Part shown: piece by piece, positions 1 through 5,833 of the stretch | Numbering within the stretch: position 1 is the first letter of the stretch | Layout: every line of letters starts with the position of its first letter | Assembly (NCBI GenBank): GCA_012838715.1 | Contig: DUOR01000415.1 | Span: forward strand, 1-8,019 | Direction of reading: 5' to 3' | Source: Actinomycetales bacterium | GTDB lineage: Bacteria > Actinomycetota > Actinomycetes > Mycobacteriales > Mycobacteriaceae | Length of the DNA stretch: 8,019 bases | Notes under the pieces: model-generated | What the model saw: only the letters and a program-made list of their open reading frames with translations | What the model was told of the DNA's origin: nothing | The model's database searches: none | Made by a program: the position numbers and the translations under genes

Positions 1-1326
1 GGCGGCGCCGCCGACGCCCTGCGCGCCGGGCTGCCCTTCACCCTCACCCGCGGCCAGGGCCAGGTGCTCGGCGACGTCTCCGCCGACATCGCCCGCGACC
101 GCCCCATGAACCGCCTGCTCCAGGGCGAGGTCGGCTCCGGCAAGACGGTCGTCGCCCTGCTCGCGATGCTCCAGGCCCACGACAACGGCCGCCAATCCGC
201 GCTGCTCGCCCCGACGGAGGTGCTCGCCGCGCAGCACGCGCGCACCATCACCGCCCAGCTTGCCGACGCCGGCGTCGACGTCGGCGTCACCCTGCTCACC
301 GGATCGATGACCGCCAACGCCAAACGGAAGGCGATGCTGGACATCGTGACGGGGGAGTCCGGCATCGTCGTCGGCACGCACGCGCTGCTGTCGGAGGGCG
401 TGGAGTTCTTCGACCTCGGCCTGGTGGTCATCGACGAACAGCACCGCTTCGGCGTCCGCCAGCGCGACCGGCTGCGCGACCGCGCCCGCGAAGGGTTCAC
501 CCCGCACGTGCTGGTGATGACCGCCACGCCCATCCCGCGGACCCTCGCCATGACCGTCTTCGGCGACCTCGACGTCTCCGCGCTGACCGAAATCCCCGCC
601 GAACGCGCCGAAATCACGACCGTCGTCGTGCCCGGTGCACAGAAGCCCCACTGGGAGGAACGCGCCTGGGAACGCATCCGCGAGGAGGTCGAGGCCGGCA
701 ACCGCGCGTTCATCGTCAGCCCCCGCATCCTCGGCGAGGGCGAATCCGTGGAGGACAACTTCGACCTCGCCCGGCGGAAACTGCCCGGCGTCGCCGTCGG
801 CTTCGTCCACGGGCAGATGAGCTCCGAGGAAAAGACCGCCGCCATGGCCGACTTCGCCGAGGGGCGCACCGACGTGCTGGTCGCCACGACCGTCGTGGAG
901 GTCGGCGTGAACATCCCCGAGGCGACCGTGATGATGATCCGCCGCGCCGAAAGCTACGGCGTCTCCCAGCTCCACCAGCTGCGCGGCCGCGTCGGCCGAG
1001 GCGACCGCCCCGGCCTGTGCTTCCTGTGCACCGACACCGCGCCGGGCACCCCGGAACGCGAGCGGCTCGAGGCCATCGCCGCCACCAACGACGGCTTCGT
1101 CCTCGCCGACATCGACGTCCGCGTGCGCAAGCACGGCGACGTGCTGGGGGAGGACCAGTCCGGCCTGTCCGGCGGCCTCGGCCTGCTCGACCTGGGCAAC
1201 GACCGCGAAATCATCGAGCGCGCCCGCCGCGACGCCGCCATCCTCGCCGCCGAGGACCCCGACCTCGCCCGCGCCTTGACCCGCGACATCACCGAAGAGG
1301 AAGCCGGGTACCTCGATCGGGCCTGA
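1..1326 (+). CDS. recG: ATP-dependent DNA helicase RecG (C-terminal part, 5' end outside window)
   Basis: RecG is a superfamily 2 helicase that remodels stalled replication forks and drives branch migration of Holliday junctions. The frame is open from base 1, so the gene starts upstream; 441 residues are present, against roughly 700 in full-length RecG, so the N-terminal wedge domain is missing. In fragment numbering, LPFTLTRGQ at 11-19 is the Q-motif-like entry to the helicase core, GEVGSGKT at 42-49 is Walker A, DEQHRFG at 145-151 is the DExH box, TATPIPRT at 174-181 is motif III, and QLRGRVGRG at 326-334 is motif VI. VLGEDQSG at 381-388 matches the VLGxxQSG segment of the RecG C-terminal region. 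The first helicase motif lies only about 40 residues in, so both RecA-like lobes are complete. The stop is followed by a 26-base gap to the carrier-protein gene, which appears to have its own promoter. Confidence 0.97.
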   Translation, partial: GGAADALRAGLPFTLTRGQGQVLGDVSADIARDRPMNRLLQGEVGSGKTVVALLAMLQAHDNGRQSALLAPTEVLAAQHARTITAQLADAGVDVGVTLLTGSMTANAKRKAMLDIVTGESGIVVGTHALLSEGVEFFDLGLVVIDEQHRFGVRQRDRLRDRAREGFTPHVLVMTATPIPRTLAMTVFGDLDVSALTEIPAERAEITTVVVPGAQKPHWEERAWERIREEVEAGNRAFIVSPRILGEGESVEDNFDLARRKLPGVAVGFVHGQMSSEEKTAAMADFAEGRTDVLVATTVVEVGVNIPEATVMMIRRAESYGVSQLHQLRGRVGRGDRPGLCFLCTDTAPGTPERERLEAIAATNDGFVLADIDVRVRKHGDVLGEDQSGLSGGLGLLDLGNDREIIERARRDAAILAAEDPDLARALTRDITEEEAGYLDRA

Positions 1327-1339
1327 CCGGGCGGACCCG

Positions 1340-1345
1340 TAGACT
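1340..1345 (+). promoter_or_regulatory. Candidate -10 element (TAGACT) for leaderless transcript
   Basis: TAGACT fits the actinobacterial -10 consensus TANNNT. Its last T is followed by exactly 7 bases before the ATG at 1353, which would place transcription start on the start codon. No Shine-Dalgarno sequence is visible in the 26-base recG-carrier gap, consistent with leaderless translation. A -35 box is not apparent; these are often weak in this group. Inference from sequence only. Confidence 0.55.
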
Positions 1346-1352
1346 CGTGCCC

Positions 1353-1646
1353 ATGAGCGAATCGAACGGTGGCGGTGACGTGGGCGCCGTGGTCGTGTGC
1401 GCCCCCTTCGCGGGCGTGGTGCGGCTGCAGGTCGCCGAGGGAGAGACCATCACGGCGGGGACCGAGGTCGCCGTCGTGGAGGCCGTGAAACTGGAGGCGC
1501 CCGTCCCGGCGCCGTGCCCCGCCGTCGTGGCGGAGGTGCTGGTCGAGGACTTTTCCGATGTCTCCGGCGGCGACGAACTGCTGCGCCTGACGCCGACCCA
1601 GGCCGGTTCCGGGGCGGGTTCCCAGGCCGGGGCGGACGCCCGATGA
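1353..1646 (+). CDS. Small biotin-carboxyl-carrier-like (biotinyl/lipoyl domain) protein with atypical AVKL motif
   Basis: This 97-residue protein is a single biotinyl/lipoyl-type beta-sandwich domain at about residues 12-80, with a short Gly-rich N-terminus and an Ala/Gly-rich C-terminal tail. The pattern APFAGVV (17-23), VAEGETITAG (27-36), VVEAVKLEAPV (41-51) and a second half ending in LLRL matches biotin carboxyl carrier proteins. The candidate modified residue is Lys46. The usual MKM context is VKL here, and two second-half glycines are replaced (PCPAVV at 54-59, FSDV at 67-70). Free-standing carriers of this size exist in actinobacteria (the small biotinylated protein Rv3221c of M. tuberculosis). 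In M. tuberculosis a full-length pyruvate carboxylase gene sits beside rsmD, so this could be a relic of such a gene or an independent carrier for an acyl-CoA carboxylase. The start is chosen because a -10 hexamer lies 7 bases upstream. It overlaps rsmD by ATGA. Carrier fold is likely; biotinylation is uncertain. Confidence 0.82.
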   Translation: MSESNGGGDVGAVVVCAPFAGVVRLQVAEGETITAGTEVAVVEAVKLEAPVPAPCPAVVAEVLVEDFSDVSGGDELLRLTPTQAGSGAGSQAGADAR

Positions 1647-2236
1647 CCCGCATCATCGCCGGCGTCGCCCGCGGCAGGAAGCTCGTCGTGCCGAAGGGCG
1701 AGGACACCCGCCCCACCAGCGACCGCGCCCGCGGCGCCATCTTCTCCTCGTGGGACGCCCGTTTCGGCATCGAGGGCACCACGGTCCTCGATCTCTTCGC
1801 GGGCTCCGGGGCCCTGGGCCTGGAGGCCGCCTCCCGCGGCGCCGAATCCGTGGTGCTCGTCGAGCCGGCGCCGTCGGCATGCGCGGCCATCCGCCGCAAC
1901 ATGGAGACCGTCGGCCACCCGCGGGTGACCCTCGCCGAAATGAAGGCGTCGACGTACCTCACCGGCGCGCCCGAGGACCACTTCGACCGGGTCATCGCCG
2001 ACCCGCCGTACGAGCTGGCCGGCGAGGCCGTCACCGAGATGCTCGCCGAGCTGCGGCGCACGCTCCGCGACGGCGCCGTCGTCACGGTGGAGCGGCATTC
2101 CGGCGACGAGGAAACCGTCTGGCCGGAGGGCTATGCCATCCTGGAGCAGAAGCTCAAGCGCCGGATCCACGGCATGGCCCGCTTCGACACCGCCATCTAC
2201 AGTCGGGAAACCCCCGGACGAGACGAGGACGCATGA
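1643..2236 (+). CDS. rsmD: 16S rRNA (guanine(966)-N2)-methyltransferase RsmD
   Basis: RsmD uses S-adenosylmethionine to methylate N2 of G966 in 16S rRNA on the assembling 30S subunit. The 197-residue product has the family's usual size and layout: an N-terminal RPTSDRARGAIFS segment (23-35) typical of RsmD; the SAM-binding motif DLFAGSG at 50-56; an acidic residue ending the second strand (VEP, 74-76); and the catalytic DPPY at 120-123, as in N-specific amino-group methyltransferases. The ATG overlaps the stop of the carrier gene (ATGA), implying translational coupling; no strong ribosome-binding site precedes it. It in turn overlaps coaD by ATGA. The rsmD-coaD pair is widely conserved across bacteria, which supports both calls. 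Nothing unusual is seen in the catalytic parts. Confidence 0.96.
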   Translation: MTRIIAGVARGRKLVVPKGEDTRPTSDRARGAIFSSWDARFGIEGTTVLDLFAGSGALGLEAASRGAESVVLVEPAPSACAAIRRNMETVGHPRVTLAEMKASTYLTGAPEDHFDRVIADPPYELAGEAVTEMLAELRRTLRDGAVVTVERHSGDEETVWPEGYAILEQKLKRRIHGMARFDTAIYSRETPGRDEDA

Positions 2237-2706
2237 CCCACGTTTGCTGCCCCGGTTCCTACGACCCCCTGACCAGCGGCCACCTCGACGTCATCGAGCG
2301 CGCCTCCGTGCTTTTCGACGAAGTGACCGTCCTGGTGACCCACAACCCGAACAAGTCCGGCATGTTCACCCCCGAGGAACGGATGGACCTCATCCGCCAA
2401 TGCACGACGCACCTGGGCAACGTCCGCGTGGACTCCTGGTCTCAGCTGCTGGTCGACTACACCACCGCGCACGGCATCACCGGCCTGGTGAAGGGCCTCC
2501 GCTCGGCGATGGACTACGAGTACGAGGTCCCCATGGCCCAGATGAACCGCCGCATGTCCGGCGTGGACACCCTGTTCATCGAGGCCGACCCGAAGTTCGG
2601 CCACGTCTCCTCCACCCTGATGAAGGAGGTCGTCCGCTACGGCGGCTCCGTCGAGGGCCTGGTGCCCGATCCGGTGCAGGAGGCGCTGCGCGAACGGCTG
2701 AAGTGA
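2233..2706 (+). CDS. coaD: Phosphopantetheine adenylyltransferase CoaD
   Basis: CoaD transfers AMP from ATP to 4'-phosphopantetheine, giving dephospho-CoA in the penultimate step of CoA synthesis; it acts in the cytosol as a hexamer. The 157-residue length matches the family (E. coli 159). Seen motifs are GSYDPLTSGH at 8-17, containing the nucleotidyltransferase TxGH signature (14-17); Lys41 in HNPNKSG, the expected phosphate-binding lysine; VKGLR at about 86-90 (many proteobacteria have RGLR; the M. tuberculosis enzyme, from memory, also has VKGLR); NRRMSGVDTLFI; and SSTLMKEVVRYGG near the C-terminus. GSFDP is the commoner first motif, so Tyr10 is a conservative change. The start overlaps the rsmD stop (ATGA), with a weak GAGGA sequence just upstream (2225-2229). 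It is the last gene of the carrier-rsmD-coaD unit, followed by an 80-base gap. Confidence 0.97.
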   Translation: MTHVCCPGSYDPLTSGHLDVIERASVLFDEVTVLVTHNPNKSGMFTPEERMDLIRQCTTHLGNVRVDSWSQLLVDYTTAHGITGLVKGLRSAMDYEYEVPMAQMNRRMSGVDTLFIEADPKFGHVSSTLMKEVVRYGGSVEGLVPDPVQEALRERLK

Positions 2707-2773
2707 CGGCCCTCCCGGGGCCCCTTCCGCGACACGCTAGCCTGCAATAACGGCCAAGTTGCGCCGGGCCCCG

Positions 2774-2779
2774 TAACGT
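2774..2779 (+). promoter_or_regulatory. Candidate -10 element (TAACGT) for leaderless sepIVA transcript
   Basis: TAACGT fits TANNNT and is followed by a 7-base spacer to the ATG at 2787, the same spacing as at 1340-1353. The 80-base gap between coaD and this gene is the longest in the window and has no clear ribosome-binding site. A second, less well placed hexamer (TAGCCT, 2738-2743) could serve an alternative upstream start site. Confidence 0.55.
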
Positions 2780-2786
2780 CGGCGGC

Positions 2787-3551
2787 ATGTACCGCGTCTT
2801 TGAAACCCTCGATGAACTCTACAAGACCGTCGAGGAGGCCTATGGCGTCCCGATGACGGCGAATTGCATGGTGCCGCGCCGCGACGTGCTGGTGCTCCTC
2901 GACGAGTTGCGCAATGCGCTCCCGTCGGAGCTGGATGATGCGCAGGACGTGCTGGATCAGCGCGATGCCGTCATCAACGACGCCGAGACCCGGGCGGCGG
3001 AGGAGATTGCCCGCGCCGACGCCGCGGCCCGGCAGATGATCGACGAGGCCGAGGATCGCGCCGGCCGGATGGTGGCGGACGCGGAGGACCGCGCGCACGC
3101 CACGGTCGCGGAGGCGCAGGACGACGCCGACCGTCGCCGCGCCGACGCGGATCGCGAGTACCACCAGGTTACCGAGCGCGCCGCCGCGGAGGCGGAGCGC
3201 CTGGTCGCCTCGGGCAACGCTGCCTACGACCGGTCCGTGCAGGATGGCCTGGCGGAGCAGGAACGCCTGGTCTCGGAGTCCACCGTGGTGCGGGAGGCCA
3301 ACGACGAGGCCCGCCGCATCATCGACGCCGCCCACACGGATTCCAACCGCCTCCGCGGCGAGTGCGACGTGTACGTCGACGACAAGCTGGCCGAGTTCGA
3401 GGCGTCGCTGTCGTCCACGCTGCGCACCATCGGCCGGGACCGCGCGGCCCTGCGCAAGGGCGCGGGCGCGTCGGGTTACCCGGGCGACGACGACCGCGGT
3501 GACCGTGGCCAGGATCACGGCGGGGACCGCGGCGGGGACTACCGCCGCTAG
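2787..3551 (+). CDS. sepIVA: DivIVA-like septation protein (SepIVA / Rv2927c family)
   Basis: This 254-residue, mostly coiled-coil protein corresponds to the DivIVA-domain protein encoded upstream of DUF177-rnc-mutM in mycobacteria (SepIVA of M. smegmatis, Rv2927c of M. tuberculosis), which is needed for septation and acts at division sites and near the poles on the cytoplasmic side. The opening MYRVFETLDEL, then GVPMTANCMVPR (20-31), LDDAQDVLDQRD (49-60) and, late in the protein, RLRGECDVYVDDKLAEFE (188-205) are the segments I recognise. The middle (about 60-190) is a highly charged alpha-helix containing five 11-residue repeats. The end (about 224-254) is a Gly/Asp/Arg-rich, probably disordered tail not expected in the core family. 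The start is supported by the family-typical N-terminus and a -10 hexamer 7 bases upstream. The gene appears to be its own transcription unit or to head the cluster. Family call firm; the cellular role is inferred from homologues. Confidence 0.85.
   Translation: MYRVFETLDELYKTVEEAYGVPMTANCMVPRRDVLVLLDELRNALPSELDDAQDVLDQRDAVINDAETRAAEEIARADAAARQMIDEAEDRAGRMVADAEDRAHATVAEAQDDADRRRADADREYHQVTERAAAEAERLVASGNAAYDRSVQDGLAEQERLVSESTVVREANDEARRIIDAAHTDSNRLRGECDVYVDDKLAEFEASLSSTLRTIGRDRAALRKGAGASGYPGDDDRGDRGQDHGGDRGGDYRR
3006..3170 (+). repeat. Five tandem 33-bp (11-residue, hendecad) imperfect repeats within sepIVA
   Basis: Residues 74-128 of the SepIVA-like protein divide without gaps into five 11-residue units starting IARAD, IDEAE, VADAE, VAEAQ and RADAD. 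The coding blocks are 3006-3038, 3039-3071, 3072-3104, 3105-3137 and 3138-3170. Each of the first four begins with Ile or Val, with Ala at unit positions 4 and 7 or 8. Hendecad periodicity gives a nearly straight or slightly right-handed coiled coil, unlike the heptad left-handed form. The repeat is clear in protein but diverged in DNA, so it reflects structural constraint more than recent duplication. Confidence 0.75.
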
Positions 3552-3567
3552 GGTCCGTGGCCGGGGG

Positions 3568-3573
3568 TAGGAT
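3568..3573 (+). promoter_or_regulatory. Candidate -10 element (TAGGAT) for DUF177-rnc-mutM unit
   Basis: TAGGAT fits TANNNT and lies 9 bases before the ATG at 3583, in the 31-base gap after sepIVA. Transcription would begin at or within two to three bases of the start codon. The GGA inside the hexamer is a poor Shine-Dalgarno at this distance, so leaderless initiation is the simpler reading. Confidence 0.45.
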
Positions 3574-3582
3574 GGCGGCATT

Positions 3583-4179
3583 ATGACTGCCGCTAATCCT
3601 TTCGTTATTGACGTGGGCCGGGTGCTGCGCGAGGGCGCCCCGGAGCCCTTCTCCCGGACCGGCGACGCACCGGAGCGCATCGGCGCGGAGATGATCGCCG
3701 TCGACGAGGGTGCGGAGGTGTCCCTCGACGGCGTCATCACCCCGCTCGGCGGCGGCGTGCTCATCGACGCCGACGTGCGCGCCCCGCTGCGGGGCCAGTG
3801 CGCGCGGTGCCTGCGGGAGCTTTCCGACGACCTGGACATCCACGTGTCCGCGGTTTTCTCGGCGGGCGAGGGCTTCCTCGATCACGACGACGAGGACGAG
3901 GACCCGGAGGACGACGTCGCGGCGCTGGTCGATGATCGGGCCGACATCACGCAGGCCGTGATCGACGAGGCCGTGCTGGCGCTGCCGTTCAACCCGTCGT
4001 GCGAGGAGATCCGCGGCGAGTCCTGTGACGAGGAGTCCACGGGCGTCCCGGCCCCGGACGGCATCTCCGGCGAGGAGGAGCCCTCCCCGGATCCCCGTTG
4101 GGCGGGCCTGGCGGAGAAGTTCGGTGATCTCGCCGGCACGGACGCCGACAAGGACGCCAACAAGGACGGGGACAAGTGA
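3583..4179 (+). CDS. DUF177 / YceD-family protein
   Basis: This is a 198-residue member of the DUF177 (YceD) family, linked in E. coli and plants to 23S rRNA accumulation; the exact biochemical role is not settled. Seen: a beta-rich N-terminal half, the CARCL signature at 73-77 (Cys73, Cys76), a strongly acidic stretch HDDEDEDPEDD at 101-111, the LPFNPSC segment with Cys140 and a later Cys148, and DPRWAGLAEKF (about 168-178) matching the DPRWxxL end of the family. The four cysteines suggest metal or redox pairing (inference). A C-terminal extension of three DxxK-type tetrads follows the conserved end. In many bacteria the gene precedes rpmF; here, as in mycobacteria, it precedes rnc, overlapping it by GTGA, so the two are probably co-translated, joining an rRNA-linked protein to an rRNA-processing nuclease. 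Confidence 0.9.
   Translation: MTAANPFVIDVGRVLREGAPEPFSRTGDAPERIGAEMIAVDEGAEVSLDGVITPLGGGVLIDADVRAPLRGQCARCLRELSDDLDIHVSAVFSAGEGFLDHDDEDEDPEDDVAALVDDRADITQAVIDEAVLALPFNPSCEEIRGESCDEESTGVPAPDGISGEEEPSPDPRWAGLAEKFGDLAGTDADKDANKDGDK
4141..4176 (+). repeat. Three imperfect 12-bp tandem repeats at the end of the DUF177 gene
   Basis: The units GACGCCGACAAG, GACGCCAACAAG and GACGGGGACAAG (4141-4152, 4153-4164, 4165-4176) encode DADK, DANK and DGDK. Units 1 and 2 differ by one base, and unit 3 by two bases from unit 1. They form the last coding bases before the stop, and the final G of the array is the first base of the rnc GTG start. Low-complexity expansion by slippage is likely. Confidence 0.85.
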
Positions 4180-4904
4180 GCCGGAAGCGCCGGTTGACGG
4201 GCGAGGCCGCCCGCACCGCCGCTTTCACGTCCGTCGATCATGCGCCGCTGCTGGCGAATCTCGGTGTGGGGCTCGATGACGAGCGCCTGTGCCTGGCGTT
4301 GACGCACCGCAGTTTCGCCAACGAGAACGGCAACCTGTCCAACAACGAGCGCCTGGAGTTCCTCGGTGACGCGGTGCTGGGCATGTGCATCGCGGAGGAG
4401 CTGTACCGGCGGTTCCCGGATCGCGCGGAGCAGGACATCTCGAAGATGCGCGCCGGCGTGGTCAACATGTACGCGCTGGCCGACGTCGCCCGCCGCATCG
4501 GCCTGGGCCCGCACATCCTGCTGGGCCGGGGCGAGAAGGGCACGGGTGGCGCGGACAAGCACTCGATTCTGGCGGACACGGTGGAGGCGCTGCTGGGCGC
4601 CATTTACCTGCAGCACGGGTTCGAGGAGTCGCAGCGGACGATTCTGCGCCTGTTCGACTCGATGATCGACGAGGCGCCGACGCAGTCCCGCGGCCGCGAC
4701 TGGAAGACGCTGCTGCAGGAGAAGCTGTCGGCGAAGAAGCTGCCGGCCGCCGAGTACCGGGTGTCCTCCGAGGGCCCGGACCACGAGCGCGTGTACACGG
4801 TGGAGCTGCTCGTCGACGGCACGGTCCGCGGCACCGGCACCGGCGCGACGAAGAAGGAAGCCGAGATGATCGCCGCCCACCAGGCCCACACGGCCCTGGG
4901 CTGA
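4176..4904 (+). CDS. rnc: Ribonuclease III
   Basis: RNase III is a Mg2+-dependent homodimeric endonuclease that cuts double-stranded RNA, including the stems around precursor 16S and 23S rRNA. The 242-residue product has both expected domains. The nuclease domain carries NERLEFLGD at 57-65 (acidic Glu58, Glu61, Asp65) and DKHSILADTVEALLGAIYLQ at 127-146, where Asp134 and Glu137 match E. coli Asp114 and Glu117. The double-stranded RNA-binding domain runs from about 175 to 242, starting DWKTLLQEKLS and ending in the GTGATKKEAEMIAA pattern (about 221-234). All catalytic residues are present. The GTG start overlaps the upstream TGA (GTGA), and the next residues SRKRR form a short basic N-terminus; a later start would remove only this lead-in. 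A 24-base gap separates it from mutM. Confidence 0.97.
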   Translation: MSRKRRLTGEAARTAAFTSVDHAPLLANLGVGLDDERLCLALTHRSFANENGNLSNNERLEFLGDAVLGMCIAEELYRRFPDRAEQDISKMRAGVVNMYALADVARRIGLGPHILLGRGEKGTGGADKHSILADTVEALLGAIYLQHGFEESQRTILRLFDSMIDEAPTQSRGRDWKTLLQEKLSAKKLPAAEYRVSSEGPDHERVYTVELLVDGTVRGTGTGATKKEAEMIAAHQAHTALG

Positions 4905-4928
4905 GCCGGGCCGCGAGGTTTTTCGACC

Positions 4929-5798
4929 GTGCCGGAACTCCCCGAAGTTGAGACGATCCGCCTGGGCCTCGACCCGCACATCCGCGGCCGCCGCATCACC
5001 GCGGCCCGGGTGCTGCGGGATCGGGCGGTGCGCCGCCAGCCCGGCGGCGCCGCCGAGTTCACCGGGCGCCTGGTGGGGCGCACCGTCACCGGGACGGGCC
5101 GCCGCGGGAAGTTCCTGTGGTGGGAGCTTGACGACGGCTCCCGCCTCCTCGTCCACCTGGGCATGAGCGGGCAGCTCATCATCCCGGGGGAGGACACCCC
5201 GGCGTCCCCGCACACGCGCGCGGAAATCGATTTGGCCGCGCCCGCGGGCGGGGCGGGGGAGCCGTTGACCGTCGAGTTCCGGGATCAGCGGACCTTCGGC
5301 TGGGTGTGGGCCTGCGACGCGACCCCGGACGGGACGCCGCTGCCGGCCGCTCACATCGCCCGGGACCTGCTCGACCCGGAGGTGGATCCGGTGCGCCTGG
5401 CCCACGTCATCCGCCGCCGCACCAGCGGCATCAAGCGGGTGCTGCTGAACCAGGAGGTGGTCTCGGGCATCGGCAACATCTACGCCGACGAGATGCTGTG
5501 GGCCGCCCGGGTGAACGGGGAGACCCCGGCCGACGAAATTTCGGTGCGCACCCTGGCCAAGCTGCTGCGCGCGGGCCGCGACGTGATGGATCGCGCCATC
5601 GCCGTCGGCGGCACCAGCTTCGACGCGCTGTACGTCAACGTCAACGGTGAATCCGGGTATTTCGCCCGGGATTTGGAGGCCTACGGCCGGGAGGGCCTGC
5701 CCTGCGGCCGGTGCGGCCGGCCGATCCGGAGAATGACGTTCATGAACCGCTCGAGCTTCTTCTGCCCCGGCTGCCAGCGCCCGCCCGCCCGGGCGTAA
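4929..5798 (+). CDS. mutM: Formamidopyrimidine-DNA glycosylase (Fpg/MutM)
   Basis: MutM removes 8-oxoguanine and formamidopyrimidines from DNA and cleaves the abasic site by beta/delta elimination. The 289-residue product begins PELPEVETI after the initiator, giving the catalytic Pro2 and Glu3 once Met is removed, which fixes the GTG start. Lys61 in GRRGKFL corresponds to E. coli Lys57. HLGMSGQL (76-83) and RDQRTFGW follow, with a Gly/Ala/Pro-rich insertion of roughly ten residues between the strands before RDQRTFG. The helix-two-turn-helix segment includes NQEVVSGIGNIYADEMLW. The C-terminal zinc finger is C259-x2-C262-x16-C279-x2-C282, with NRSS supplying the conserved Arg. Only a weak GAGG (4915-4918) precedes the start, so expression probably depends on read-through from rnc. 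The position after rnc matches the mycobacterial order. Confidence 0.96.
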   Translation: MPELPEVETIRLGLDPHIRGRRITAARVLRDRAVRRQPGGAAEFTGRLVGRTVTGTGRRGKFLWWELDDGSRLLVHLGMSGQLIIPGEDTPASPHTRAEIDLAAPAGGAGEPLTVEFRDQRTFGWVWACDATPDGTPLPAAHIARDLLDPEVDPVRLAHVIRRRTSGIKRVLLNQEVVSGIGNIYADEMLWAARVNGETPADEISVRTLAKLLRAGRDVMDRAIAVGGTSFDALYVNVNGESGYFARDLEAYGREGLPCGRCGRPIRRMTFMNRSSFFCPGCQRPPARA

Positions 5799-5824
5799 TG
5801 TCGGTGCGTCCCCGCACTTACCCC

Positions 5825-5829
5825 AGGAG
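5825..5829 (+). promoter_or_regulatory. Ribosome-binding site (AGGAG) that decides the GT87 gene start
   Basis: AGGAG lies 4 bases before the ATG at 5834. Two earlier in-frame starts, a GTG at 5711 inside mutM and an ATG at 5798 overlapping the mutM stop (TAATG), have no comparable site. The spacing is a little short, so the 5798 start, coupled to mutM termination, remains possible and would add 12 residues. Confidence 0.6.
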
Positions 5830-5833
5830 CGCC

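Noticed and set aside
1289..2170. Minus-strand open frame opposite the carrier gene and rsmD
   Set aside because: Shadow of RsmD, whose SAM-binding and DPPY motifs are unambiguous on the plus strand.
2708..2722. GGCCC/GGGCC inverted repeat just after the coaD stop as a terminator
   Set aside because: Only a 5-bp stem in C/G-rich sequence and no following T-run. Such hairpins arise by chance at this composition.
2637..3839. Minus-strand open frame (400 codons) opposite sepIVA
   Set aside because: No family resemblance. It spans two plus-strand genes and their intergenic gap, and is explained by third-position G/C bias.
3882..5405. Long minus-strand open frame (507 codons) opposite DUF177, rnc and mutM
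   Set aside because: It mirrors three well-recognised plus-strand genes. Its product is His/Arg/Gln/Val-rich with no recognisable domain, as expected for an antisense frame in G+C-rich coding DNA.
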